Shown here in pieces: positions 6,116 to 13,830 of a stretch of 16,566 nucleotides of DNA. The stretch's first letter is position 1; each line of letters begins with the position of its first letter. The notes under the pieces were generated by a model. That model did no database searches, had not been told where the DNA came from, and saw only the letters and a list, made by a program, of their open reading frames with translations. Source of the stretch: CALKCV01 sp964609515 (GTDB lineage Bacteria; Cyanobacteriota; Cyanobacteriia; Cyanobacteriales; Microcoleaceae); NCBI GenBank assembly GCA_964609515.1, contig CAZSTZ010000146.1, positions 1 to 16,566 of the forward strand, written 5' to 3'. The translations under genes and the position numbers were made by a program.

Positions 6116-8389
6116 CAACTTAAGTCGATAAGCATCGGCATCTTTGCGCCAGAAAAGACGATGACCTTTAATTTCCGTACAATGCTGTTCCAAACAATGA
6201 AGCCAACCCCGATAATTTTTAATAGCTTGCCAGTCGTCTAACAATCCCCTATCTTCCTCTTGGCGGGTTAAAGTAGCAAACTTTTCGTAAAGGGGATAAT
6301 CTGGCAAAACCAAACTATCTTTTCTGTGCAAAATTGGCGGATTATAATCGTCGCTATAATCGTAATAACTGACCCTTAAATCCCGCAAATCTATTTCCAT
6401 CACTGCCTGTAAAACTGGATGAGCTTCCGTATCAAAATCGGGATAAAATAGATAAGCAATTTTCGGTTTTTGCGTGTAAAACTTAATAGCAGTTGCATCT
6501 TCCATACGGCCTATTGTGCGACTGGCGCAACCTTCATAAAGTCGCAATAAAGAGTCTAATTCTGAGATGGCAGAAATATGCACCCAAAGAGAGTTAGACA
6601 GTTTCAAACCAATAGAACTCTGACGACAGCATTTAGCAATAACCTCGGGTTTGCCGAGGCTAAATAGCATTAAATCTGCTAAATTACAGGCTTTTTTATA
6701 ACTGCCAAATAAACCTTTGATGTCGTTTTGAACTGTGAGGGAAAATTGGGAGATTATGGGGCGATCGCCGAAAGCAGTTAGAGCAATATAAACTAATAAA
6801 TCTTGGCGGCGTTTATCGGTAATTTTATCCCATTCCGTCGCCTCAGTTGCTTGGAGAATAACTTGGAAGGCGCGGCGGAAATTGCCAAATTCTGCGAGAA
6901 TATTTTCTTCTTCTGGGAGTTCGTTTTTGAGGGGAAAACGACCGCGATCGCTCATAAATGCCATTAAGGGCGCAAGCTGTTCTTGATAATCTTCAAATCG
7001 CTTATTTTGAGAGCTAATTCTCGGCGTATTTAAGCTGCGTCTAAAGCGAGATGCCCGGAAATTTTCGGCTTCGGTTTCATCTCGAAAAACAAAATAAATC
7101 CCCAAACCTACGGGGATAGAATTAACGTTTAAAACTTGGTCGATATAGATTTTTAACTCTTCTTGTTCGTAATATTTCTGAAAAGTGTTTCTTGCCGTAA
7201 TAATGCCGTCGCTGTAGAGAAGTTGGCCTTGAGATTGGCGGTCATAAATTAAAACTTGGGCGGAAACAATTAAAACTTTTTTTGTCAGTTCCCAAGCTTT
7301 CAGCAAAGCTTCTCGACGTTCTGAAAGAGATTCGATGACATTAATCACATAACCCAAATTAACAACATCGGCAGAATTTAGAGAGTTCTGCGGACAATAA
7401 TAAGGATCCCAACCGCTACTTTGATAGCCCTTCTTTGCCAGACCTTGAAAATCTCCCCCATAGCCGCAACCGTAGTCGAAAAAAGTAGTTTCTGTTGTGG
7501 TAAATAAGTTTGCTTCTAAAGCCAAACGGACGGGTTTAGAAAGTTCTTTGCGCTTAATTGCGGCTTTGTGGCGCTCTATTTTTGGCTTGGTTTGTTTGCC
7601 GTCGCTAACAGGTGTTTTTATTTCTTCTTTTTGAACTCTAATAACCCCATGTTCTCTAATTTCAACGCCGTAGCGTTCTAACTTTTTTAACCATCCTTGA
7701 AGAGTACCGATGCCCCGGGTATTTTTAAGAAGTCCCAGTCTTTCTTCTTCGCAAGTTAATTCGACGAATTGTTCGTAGTGGGGGTAGTCGGAATTAACAA
7801 AAGTTTCTTTGCGGTGAAGAATGGGAGGATTTTCGTTATTCGCGTAATTTCGACAGTCAATTTCGCCGCTGTGGATGTCTATTTGGATGCTTCTGTGTAA
7901 AGCCGGATGAGCTTCTTTATCGAAGTCTGGATAGTAGAGGTAAGAAATTTTGGGTTTGTCGAAATGAAATTTAATAATAGTAGCAAATTCTGGGGGATAA
8001 ACTTCAGTTATTTGTAAGTTTTCTAGTTCGTCAATTTTGCTAGAAACTATGAAGCGGTTGGCAAAGCTTTCGTAGAGTCTAATTAGGAGATGAAGTCTTT
8101 CGAGAGCGGAAGTATGAACGTAGAGGGCGGTGGGGAGTTTTTTACCTATTTTACTCTGTTGGCAGTAGCTAACAATTGCACCCTGTTTGTGAAGGCTAAT
8201 AAACAAGTCGTTGGCAGTTTCGCAAGCTTGTTTGTAGGTGCAAAAAGAGCTTTTCAGAGCTATTTTAATTGTCGGCGGCAGTTCTGCTTCTAATATTAAG
8301 TTTGCTGGGATGTTAAAATCGCTAATTCTCCCCGCCAGGTAGAGAATTAGTTGGGAATATTGTTTTTGATTAATCCGTTCATAGTTCAT
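6068..8389 (-). CDS. putative methyltransferase, DNA phosphorothioation-associated family, with duplicated flanking module
   Basis: 773 residues. The core (about 273-450) starts RHKAAIKRKELSKPVRLALE and has the SAM-binding motif FDYGCGYGGD (304-313), then GWDPY, DVVNLGYVINVIE and GTFQKYY-like blocks. I recognise these from the TIGR04096-type family named for co-occurrence with dnd genes. The usual C-terminal module follows (about 524-745), with SSIGLKLSNSLWVH, LLRLYEG and YPDFDTEAHP. Unusually, a second copy precedes the core (about 11-250), with SKIGKKLPTALYVH, LIRLYES and YPDFDKEAHP. The last 48 bp overlap the convergent M15-like gene. AAAGGA lies about five bases before the ATG. No dnd genes are in the window; the substrate is unknown and the link to phosphorothioation rests on the family name. 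Confidence 0.85.
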   Translation of the reverse strand: MNYERINQKQYSQLILYLAGRISDFNIPANLILEAELPPTIKIALKSSFCTYKQACETANDLFISLHKQGAIVSYCQQSKIGKKLPTALYVHTSALERLHLLIRLYESFANRFIVSSKIDELENLQITEVYPPEFATIIKFHFDKPKISYLYYPDFDKEAHPALHRSIQIDIHSGEIDCRNYANNENPPILHRKETFVNSDYPHYEQFVELTCEEERLGLLKNTRGIGTLQGWLKKLERYGVEIREHGVIRVQKEEIKTPVSDGKQTKPKIERHKAAIKRKELSKPVRLALEANLFTTTETTFFDYGCGYGGDFQGLAKKGYQSSGWDPYYCPQNSLNSADVVNLGYVINVIESLSERREALLKAWELTKKVLIVSAQVLIYDRQSQGQLLYSDGIITARNTFQKYYEQEELKIYIDQVLNVNSIPVGLGIYFVFRDETEAENFRASRFRRSLNTPRISSQNKRFEDYQEQLAPLMAFMSDRGRFPLKNELPEEENILAEFGNFRRAFQVILQATEATEWDKITDKRRQDLLVYIALTAFGDRPIISQFSLTVQNDIKGLFGSYKKACNLADLMLFSLGKPEVIAKCCRQSSIGLKLSNSLWVHISAISELDSLLRLYEGCASRTIGRMEDATAIKFYTQKPKIAYLFYPDFDTEAHPVLQAVMEIDLRDLRVSYYDYSDDYNPPILHRKDSLVLPDYPLYEKFATLTRQEEDRGLLDDWQAIKNYRGWLHCLEQHCTEIKGHRLFWRKDADAYRLKLLKSAVAFRKRKRASL

Positions 8390-8423
8390 TTTTCCTTTAA
8401 TTTAAAACATAGAACAGTTAGGA

Positions 8424-8490
8424 TGCATCTCAATTTTGAAGAAAACCAAGAGTTCAACGCTTTTTGACAATTGACAATTGACAAAAAGCG
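8424..8490 (-). repeat. dispersed intergenic repeat, copy B, with hairpin
   Basis: Read on the minus strand it has GTCAAAAAGC (8468-8459), CTTGGTTTT (8450-8442) and ATTGAGATGCA (8434-8424), the same order as copies A and C. Next to it, CGCTTTTTG (8458-8466) and CAAAAAGCG (8482-8490) form a 9-bp inverted repeat around two GACAATT heptads. A further CAGATGCACCC lies at 8518-8528. It occupies the gap between the KGK and methyltransferase genes. Confidence 0.7.
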
Positions 8491-8533
8491 ATAACTGTTT
8501 GGTTCTCGAATTGCATTCAGATGCACCCAGCTT

Positions 8534-8926
8534 TTAACTCCACATTCCTTCTGGTCTCGGGAAGTTTTCTAAATTGTTTTCTTCCCCAGTTTGGTTCGGA
8601 CCTAGTGGAACTGCAGGAATAGATTTAGTTGGTTCTGTTCCATCTTCTTCCCGGTTGTTTTCCCCATCTGTTATCTCATCTAAAGTCTCTGTTTCTGACT
8701 CGTCTATCTCGAATTCTAAACGCAGTTTAATTTTTCCTTTAATCCAGGGTTTTTGAGGTCTTAATATTTCGCAGTCTAAACCTTCAGTCAATAATTGTTC
8801 TGCTTCTAGTTTGGTTTGGATAATAGCTAAATATTCGCTGACTTTGAAGGTACATTGGTACATTAAAGAACTAGAACTTGTTGAGACAACGTCATCTTCT
8901 TTAAGCAAATAGACTTTATTGGACAT
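8534..8926 (-). CDS. KGK-domain protein
   Basis: 130 residues, soluble and acidic. An N-terminal region of about 80 residues ends in the motif WIKGKIKLRLEFEID (61-75). The Lys-Gly-Lys core and an FKVSEYL-type segment (27-33) match the KGK family, so far a domain of unknown function known mainly from cyanobacteria. The rest (about 76-130) is Glu/Asn/Pro-rich and probably disordered. AAGGA lies about nine bases before the ATG, a fair ribosome site. A 34-bp perfect palindrome sits 38 bp upstream. The gene is on the same strand as the methyltransferase gene, 144 bp ahead of it, but the repeat-filled gap makes cotranscription uncertain. No function can be assigned. Confidence 0.75.
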   Translation of the reverse strand: MSNKVYLLKEDDVVSTSSSSLMYQCTFKVSEYLAIIQTKLEAEQLLTEGLDCEILRPQKPWIKGKIKLRLEFEIDESETETLDEITDGENNREEDGTEPTKSIPAVPLGPNQTGEENNLENFPRPEGMWS

Positions 8927-8963
8927 TTTTATTTCCTTAGTTATTTGTCAGTTTTTAGGTGAG

Positions 8964-8997
8964 TGACAACACAGATTTAATTAAATCTGTGTTGTCA
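8964..8997. promoter_or_regulatory. 34-bp perfect palindrome in the KGK gene leader
   Basis: TGACAACACAGATTTAA (8964-8980) is followed directly by its exact reverse complement (8981-8997). As RNA it gives a stem of about 15 bp. It lies after the ccsB stop and 38 bp before the KGK start. No U-tract follows it on the minus strand, so a plain intrinsic terminator for ccsB is not well supported. An operator or a leader hairpin for the KGK gene is equally possible. Confidence 0.65.
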
Positions 8998-9032
8998 AAA
9001 ATGGTTAATTCGGTTTTGGCCAAGATTTCCAA

Positions 9033-10082
9033 CTAGAAAAACCAGCCGTAAGAATGCAATCCTTTACCTAACAGATTAACCCCTAAATAGCACACCCAGA
9101 CTACAACAAAGCCTGTGGCAGCTAAAAGAGCCGGTCGCCGCCCCTGCCATCCCCGGGTAATGCGGGCGTGGAGGTAGGCAGCGAAGACTAACCAGGTGAT
9201 TAATGCCCAGGTTTCTTTGGGATCCCAACTCCAATAAGAACCCCAGGCTTCGTTGGCCCAAACTGCACCCGCAATAATACCGATGGTTAAGAGGGGGAAG
9301 CCTAAGCCAATAATACGGTAACTGATGTTGTCTAGGGTTTCTGCCAGGCTGAGACGCTGGGGGGATAGGGGTTCGGTTTCGACTTGGGAAGCGGTTGAGT
9401 CCTGGGCGATCGCTTCTAAAACCGCTGTGTTACCCTCACCGTTGTTGCTGGAGAGGACTCGCGCTTTCTGCCCGTTGTTAATCAGAGCGGCTTCGACTTG
9501 AAAATCTTCGGGGCCTTTGATGCGGTAGTTGTTGGTTCTATGGGCCTTGTTGCCGAAAGAACTGCCGCTGAGTTCGATTTTTTGGCCTCTAGTGACGATG
9601 AGGAAGGCAACGGCCAATAACGACCCGACCATTAAGGTAGCGTAGCTCAACATCATTACGCTAACGTGCATCATCAGCCAGTTTGATTTGAGGGCCGGAA
9701 CTAAAGGTTCCGAAAGCTGCATATTGGAGGGCAGGGTTAGGGCGGCAAAGGCGGCGATACCCATTGCGACTGGGGCAGTGCATACTCCCACCAAACGAGA
9801 ACCGCTCATTTTTTCGGCGATGAGGTGCATGGCGGTAATGCCCCAGGTTAGAAAAAAGAGAGATTCGTAGAGGTTGCTGATGGGGAAGTAGCCGGCTTCT
9901 AACCAGCGGGCCCCTAAGAGTCCCGCCACAGTGAGGTTGGCGATCGCCATGCCGGCGGTTCCTAGGGCAGGCAGAAAGCGGAGCTTGGGAAATGCTGCTC
10001 CCACCCAATAAACGAGCATGGTAGCAAAGAGGACGGCAAAGCTTATGTTGTCCAGTTTGCCCTGGAGTTCGATTAGATTCAT
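9033..10082 (-). CDS. ccsB: c-type cytochrome biogenesis protein CcsB (System II heme handling)
   Basis: 349 residues with about eight membrane segments. The tryptophan-rich heme-handling motif WGSYWSWDPKETW (280-292) identifies the CcsA/CcsB/ResC family. Conserved-type histidines are His139 (HVSVMMLSYA), His305 and His343. With its Ccs1/ResB partner, not in this window, the family carries heme across the membrane and attaches it to apocytochromes c, in cyanobacteria mainly those of photosynthetic and respiratory electron transport. A long polar, low-conservation loop (about 167-245) splits the membrane segments, as in other cyanobacterial members. GAGGAG about nine bases before the ATG is a good ribosome site. 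The chloroplast homologue is called ccsA. Confidence 0.95.
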   Translation of the reverse strand: MNLIELQGKLDNISFAVLFATMLVYWVGAAFPKLRFLPALGTAGMAIANLTVAGLLGARWLEAGYFPISNLYESLFFLTWGITAMHLIAEKMSGSRLVGVCTAPVAMGIAAFAALTLPSNMQLSEPLVPALKSNWLMMHVSVMMLSYATLMVGSLLAVAFLIVTRGQKIELSGSSFGNKAHRTNNYRIKGPEDFQVEAALINNGQKARVLSSNNGEGNTAVLEAIAQDSTASQVETEPLSPQRLSLAETLDNISYRIIGLGFPLLTIGIIAGAVWANEAWGSYWSWDPKETWALITWLVFAAYLHARITRGWQGRRPALLAATGFVVVWVCYLGVNLLGKGLHSYGWFF

Positions 10083-10197
10083 TCAGGTTTCTCCTCGGCC
10101 TGTGTTGGTATTTACTTTTTCGATCCTAGCGACTCTTGGTACTTCTGGTTTTAATTTCTTGTTATGAGTATTAGTATGAGTATTAGTATGAGGAAAA

Positions 10198-10236
10198 TTC
10201 AGAAACCCGGTTTTTGCAAAAAACCGGGTTTCTGAA
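10198..10236. repeat. 18-bp-stem palindrome (CAGAAACCCGGTTTTT)
   Basis: TTCAGAAACCCGGTTTTT (10198-10215) pairs perfectly with 10219-10236 around a 3-base loop. Palindromes around AAACCCGGTTT are frequent between genes in filamentous cyanobacteria (general knowledge). The terminator stem at 1171-1194 has a related ACCCGGTTA core. It could act as a transcript-stabilising or terminator-like hairpin. Confidence 0.75.
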
Positions 10237-10260
10237 CACCCTTAGAATTAAGAAACTAAC

Positions 10261-10383
10261 TATAGCAATCCTATTTGAGTTGTGTCCAAAAACTTACCGC
10301 TTTTTGGGAATGGGGAATGGGAAAGAGTTTCGGAGTTTTTTTCTACTTTTTAACTTTTTACAACCTCCGCACGGATTGCTATA
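10261..10383. mobile_element. MITE-like element with 11-bp perfect terminal inverted repeats
   Basis: TATAGCAATCC (10261-10271) and GGATTGCTATA (10373-10383) are exact inverse copies bounding 123 bp without a transposase. The ends can be read as TA plus TAGCAATCC, fitting a nonautonomous element with TA target duplication of the IS630/Tc1 kind. The parent IS is not in the window. Confidence 0.65.
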
Positions 10384-10547
10384 TCTACTAGCGCAGTACA
10401 GGTAAAATACTGGGTATTTTCTCTTCATACTCATGACGAGTACTCAAAAAGAGAGTTTTTTCTTTATGAGGTCGCGAAACAAATCTGAAACGAACCCACT
10501 ATTTTAGCTGTGCTGCGCTAAGAGTCTGGTGACGCGTTCCTCCCTAA

Positions 10548-11984
10548 TTAAACGCTATTGGCCCAATCTTTCGCCCAATTCAATGTTTCTTTAACTTGGT
10601 TCATATCGGCAGCTTCGCAATATAAACGCAAAACTGGTTCGGTACCGCTGAAGCGAATTAACAACCACCGACCGTCTGCCAACCTAAATTTATAACCGTC
10701 TACAGTCAAACAGTTTTCCACTTTTTGACCGGCAATTTCTGTAAGCGGACGATTTTCCAATTGTTCTACCAGCTTTCGTCGCTCTTCCATGCTCGCTAGC
10801 GGCAGATCTATGCGATCGTATTCAGAACTAAAACCCGTTTGCTCTTGCAACCGCCTATAAATCTGACTTAAATCTTCTCCGGACATTACCACTGCTTCTA
10901 ACAAATACAATGCCGACAGCAGGGCATCTCGTTCGGGAATGTGGGTGCCGTAACCGACGCCGCCAGACTCTTCCCCTCCGACTAACACTTGCGCTGACAG
11001 CATCCTATCGGCAATGTATTTATAACCGATAGGAGTTTCGTAAACTGATAGGTTATATAATACCGCTACTTTGGGAAAGAGCTCCGAACCGCTAATGGTT
11101 TTGACTACTTCCCCTGTCAGTTTCCGCCGCAAGGCCAAATGTTCGATTAAGATAGGGATTAAAATTTGCGAGCTGAGAAAGTTACCTTCCCCATCCACTG
11201 CGGCGATGCGATCGCTATCCCCGTCAAAGACAAACCCGATCGCCAACCCCGTCCCCGACTGTCGGTGACTTTTAATATCTTTAAATAGTTGGGAAATATA
11301 ACGGGGCAAAGGTTCCGGAGCTCCCCCACCGAAGAAAGGATCGCGATCGCTATTAATTTCCCGCACTTCTTGTCCTAAAATCTTAGTCAGCCCGGACGCC
11401 GCCGCCCCGTGCATCACGTCAGCAAATACTGTTACTTTCCCGTTCGCGAGCGCTTCAGTAATAGCATTGATATCGACCATCCCTCGCAACGTTTCGCAAT
11501 AGTTCGGCCAAGGATCGAATTTTGGTATATTGTTGGCTGGTGGTATTTCTACATTTTGGGAGTCTTCTTCTAGCAAAGCTTCTATTTGTTTTGTTATCTC
11601 TGGAGAAACCGAGCCCCCAAAACCTCCCTTTACTTTTAGCCCCAAATACGATCCCGGGTTGTGACTGGCAGTGAGAACGAGCGCCCCTAGGGCTTTTTGT
11701 TGGACTGCTGCCAAACTGAAGGCCGGGGTTGGGGCATAATCTTCGCTTAAGAGAACGTCAAACCCTGCCTGTTGCACTGCTTCGGCTGCTCTTAGGGCAA
11801 ATTTTTCGGCCATAAAGCGGCGATCGTGTCCTACTATTATCGTGCGATTTTTGGTGGTCTTGCCGTAATTTTCGGCTAGAACTCTTGCTGCTGCCTGGGC
11901 TACTTTGGCGACGCGATCGAAAGTAAAATCGTCTGCTATGACACCGCGCCAACCGTCCGTTCCAAATTTAATTGGTTTAGCCAT
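10548..11984 (-). CDS. phosphoglucomutase/phosphomannomutase family protein
   Basis: 478 residues, full length for the alpha-D-phosphohexomutase family. The four functional loops are intact: TASHNP with phospho-Ser107 (105-110), metal loop DGDSDR (254-259), sugar-specificity loop GGEESGG (336-342) and phosphate-binding RFSGTEP (444-450). The enzyme moves phosphate between C1 and C6 of a hexose phosphate, feeding glycogen, nucleotide sugars and envelope polysaccharide. Whether glucose, mannose or glucosamine phosphate is preferred cannot be settled here; the GEESGG loop favours glucose/mannose types over GlmM. The ATG start is followed by FGTDGWRG, typical of the N-terminus. No Shine-Dalgarno sequence is seen, and a TTGTTAG heptad array begins about ten bases upstream. 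Confidence 0.93.
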   Translation of the reverse strand: MAKPIKFGTDGWRGVIADDFTFDRVAKVAQAAARVLAENYGKTTKNRTIIVGHDRRFMAEKFALRAAEAVQQAGFDVLLSEDYAPTPAFSLAAVQQKALGALVLTASHNPGSYLGLKVKGGFGGSVSPEITKQIEALLEEDSQNVEIPPANNIPKFDPWPNYCETLRGMVDINAITEALANGKVTVFADVMHGAAASGLTKILGQEVREINSDRDPFFGGGAPEPLPRYISQLFKDIKSHRQSGTGLAIGFVFDGDSDRIAAVDGEGNFLSSQILIPILIEHLALRRKLTGEVVKTISGSELFPKVAVLYNLSVYETPIGYKYIADRMLSAQVLVGGEESGGVGYGTHIPERDALLSALYLLEAVVMSGEDLSQIYRRLQEQTGFSSEYDRIDLPLASMEERRKLVEQLENRPLTEIAGQKVENCLTVDGYKFRLADGRWLLIRFSGTEPVLRLYCEAADMNQVKETLNWAKDWANSV

Positions 11985-11993
11985 GATTATTTG

Positions 11994-12035
11994 TTGTTAG
12001 TTGTTAGTTGTTAGTTGTTAGTTGTTAGTTGTCGG
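11994..12035. repeat. TTGTTAG heptad array in the phosphohexomutase leader
   Basis: Five perfect TTGTTAG units (11994-12028) and a decayed sixth sit directly upstream of the phosphohexomutase start. An inverse set of related 7-mers with the AACAAAAAGC core lies at 12055-12083, so the two can form a hairpin in the leader. Confidence 0.85.
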
Positions 12036-12054
12036 GGAGGAATTTAATCTTTAG

Positions 12055-12083
12055 CCACTAGCAACTGACAACTAACAAAAAGC
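12055..12083. repeat. inverse heptads with AACAAAAAGC core
   Basis: Units AGCAACT, GACAACT and AACAAAA end in AGC. The AACAAAAAGC block (12074-12083) is shared with the repeat copies near 4565, 8468 and 13014. Confidence 0.65.
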
Positions 12084-12106
12084 ACTCTTCGCACCCTATT
12101 TACTAA

Positions 12107-12838
12107 TTAAAAGAAGCTAGGTTGATGCCGAATCAAATTTAGGAACTCTTCGCGAGTTTTTTGATCTTCTTGAAACACACCTACCATCGCACTCGTAACC
12201 GTCCAGGAACCTGGTTTTTGTACTCCTCGCATCACCATACACATGTGGGTAGCTTCTACTACCACGGCGACACCTTTTGGTTCTAAAACGGACTGAATTG
12301 CTTCGGCAACTTGTCGAGTCAGTCTTTCTTGAACTTGCAAGCGACGGGCGTACATTTCGACGATGCGGGCCAGTTTGCTCAAACCAACTACTTTTTCGTT
12401 GGGCACATAAGCAACGTGGGCTTTACCCATAAAGGGCAACATATGATGTTCGCAGAGACTAAATAAGCTAATGTCTCGCACTAATACCATTTCGTTATGA
12501 CCTTCGTCAAAGATGGCATTATTGACAATTTCTTCTAGGGATTGATTATAACCGCTGGTAAGAAATCGCATTGCTTCTGCTACTCGCTTGGGAGTTTTTA
12601 AGAGTCCTTCTCGGGTTGGCTCTTCTCCTACTCCTTTAAGCATTGTCTCTACCGCAGCCATCATTTCTTCGTCGCTGACTTCGGCCAGCGATCGCTTTTC
12701 TACATTTTGACTGTTTAATGAAGTATTACGATCCGGCCTAGTAGAAATTCTTTGGGGATTATCCACTTCTGGATTTTTTACACCATTACTCTTAAGAGAG
12801 TTTTGAGCGTTATAACCGTTGGAATATGCAATTGTCAT
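12107..12838 (-). CDS. folE: GTP cyclohydrolase I
   Basis: 243 residues. It converts GTP to 7,8-dihydroneopterin triphosphate, the first step to folate and, in cyanobacteria, to pterins. The catalytic domain spans about 55-240. Zinc ligands are Cys129 and His132 in SLCEHHMLPF and Cys200 in THMCMVMRGV. GLSKLARIVEMYARRLQVQE (152-171) is the usual signature. The first 50 or so residues are polar, Asn/Ser-rich and poorly conserved, a variable extension common in cyanobacterial FolE. The ATG at 12838 is the longest start; later ones lie inside the conserved part. No Shine-Dalgarno sequence is evident. The SDR and accA genes lie upstream on the same strand across long gaps. Confidence 0.97.
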   Translation of the reverse strand: MTIAYSNGYNAQNSLKSNGVKNPEVDNPQRISTRPDRNTSLNSQNVEKRSLAEVSDEEMMAAVETMLKGVGEEPTREGLLKTPKRVAEAMRFLTSGYNQSLEEIVNNAIFDEGHNEMVLVRDISLFSLCEHHMLPFMGKAHVAYVPNEKVVGLSKLARIVEMYARRLQVQERLTRQVAEAIQSVLEPKGVAVVVEATHMCMVMRGVQKPGSWTVTSAMVGVFQEDQKTREEFLNLIRHQPSFF

Positions 12839-12872
12839 GGCAAATTTGTGTGAAGTTTAACTGAGATTAACT

Positions 12873-13081
12873 ACCCATTTTTGGGTTCGGATGCAATGGC
12901 TAATTGTTAATTGCTAACTGCTTGTTTTCTCTCTTAGCCAAAAGCGATTACTTTTTGTTAATTACTTGCATTGCAGTGTTAGGAACCCAAAACAACAAGT
13001 TAAATTGCCTCTTAACAAAAACGCAATTAGCAATTAGCAATTAGCGGTAAATTCTTGGCTTTTTTCTTGTATTGAGATGCA
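12873..13081. repeat. repeat cluster between the SDR and folE genes, including copy C
   Basis: A small ACCCA/TGGGT hairpin (12873-12886) is followed by TAATTGT-type heptads (about 12900-12920), AAAAGCGATTACT (near 12943, like 8484), AACAAAAACGC (13014-13024), three GCAATTA heptads (13023-13043), TTGGCTTTTTT (13055-13065) and ATTGAGATGCA (13071-13081). The last blocks repeat copy A in the same order. No coding sequence is seen. The folE promoter must lie within or beside this cluster. Confidence 0.7.
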
Positions 13082-13104
13082 GTTCGAGCGCAACTAACAT
13101 TGGT

Positions 13105-13830
13105 TCAAAAAGTACCGATATTTGGCATTATTGTTAATTCTTCGACGACACCAATCTTGGGAACTGTGGCGGCGTTTAGAATTGACTCGGCGACTATTTC
13201 TGGGGTTAACATGGCGTTGCGGTCAAAGTCGGCCAGGACTGTTTTTGTATCCCAAAGAGATGTATTGACCGAGCCCGGACAAATAGCCGTCACCCTAATT
13301 CCATTGACCCTTTCCTCGGCGGCTAGGGTTTTTGTCAAGGCCATGAGGCCAAATTTACTGACGCAATAGGCTCCCCAGTTGGGAAATGTTTGTTTTCCAC
13401 CAATAGAAATGATGTTAAGGATGGTGCCCGAGCTGAGAGCGCGCATTGTCGGTAAGAGCGCTTGGATACATTCAAAAGGGCTGGTAAGATTGATGTCTAT
13501 TACTTGCTGCCAGTCGGCTAAGGGAGTTTCGCTGAGGGGAGCGGTGTAACCGATGCCGGCGTTGTTGACTAGAATTTCGATAGGGCCAAATTCAGTAGCT
13601 ATCGCTTTAATCTTGTCTCGCACTTGGGATGTTTGGGCCAAATCTACAGCATAAGCTTGCGCTTCAACTCCTGCTTCTTTGGCCTCTTTAGCTACTGTTT
13701 CTAATTTATCTTGAGACCTACTTACCAAAGCCAGGTCTATTCCTGCTTTAGCAAATGCTAGGGCTGTGGCTTTGCCTATGCCGCTGCTGGCTCCTGTGAT
13801 TAGGGCGCGTCTGGTGACGGAAGAGCTCAT
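13105..13830 (-). CDS. short-chain dehydrogenase/reductase (SDR)
   Basis: 241 residues, classical SDR size. The cofactor loop TGASSGIG (13-20), NNAG (89-92) and the active-site set Asn114, Ser142, Tyr155 and Lys159 (YCVSK) are all present. PGSVNT (185-190) follows. Arg38 after the second beta strand (LVSRS) points to NADPH use. The substrate cannot be read from sequence. FabG-like ketoacyl reduction is conceivable because accA lies upstream, but sequence context alone does not show it. The ATG start is four residues before the first basic strand; no Shine-Dalgarno sequence is seen. The gene ends about 24 bp before the repeat cluster. Confidence 0.92.
   Translation of the reverse strand: MSSSVTRRALITGASSGIGKATALAFAKAGIDLALVSRSQDKLETVAKEAKEAGVEAQAYAVDLAQTSQVRDKIKAIATEFGPIEILVNNAGIGYTAPLSETPLADWQQVIDINLTSPFECIQALLPTMRALSSGTILNIISIGGKQTFPNWGAYCVSKFGLMALTKTLAAEERVNGIRVTAICPGSVNTSLWDTKTVLADFDRNAMLTPEIVAESILNAATVPKIGVVEELTIMPNIGTF

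Larger units (their letters stand above)
10083..10547. other. 465-bp gene-free region between phosphohexomutase and ccsB
   Basis: No credible gene. From ccsB outward it holds two and a half copies of TATGAGTATTAG (about 10163-10192), a long palindrome (10198-10236), a MITE-like element (10261-10383) and a small hairpin AAAATAC-TGG-GTATTTT (10404-10420). The ccsB promoter presumably lies in the first 150 bp but cannot be marked with confidence. No clear intrinsic terminator for the phosphohexomutase gene is visible. Confidence 0.6.

Noticed and set aside
10214..10405. 63-residue plus-strand frame
   Set aside because: Composed of the palindrome arm and the MITE-like element; no protein-like features.
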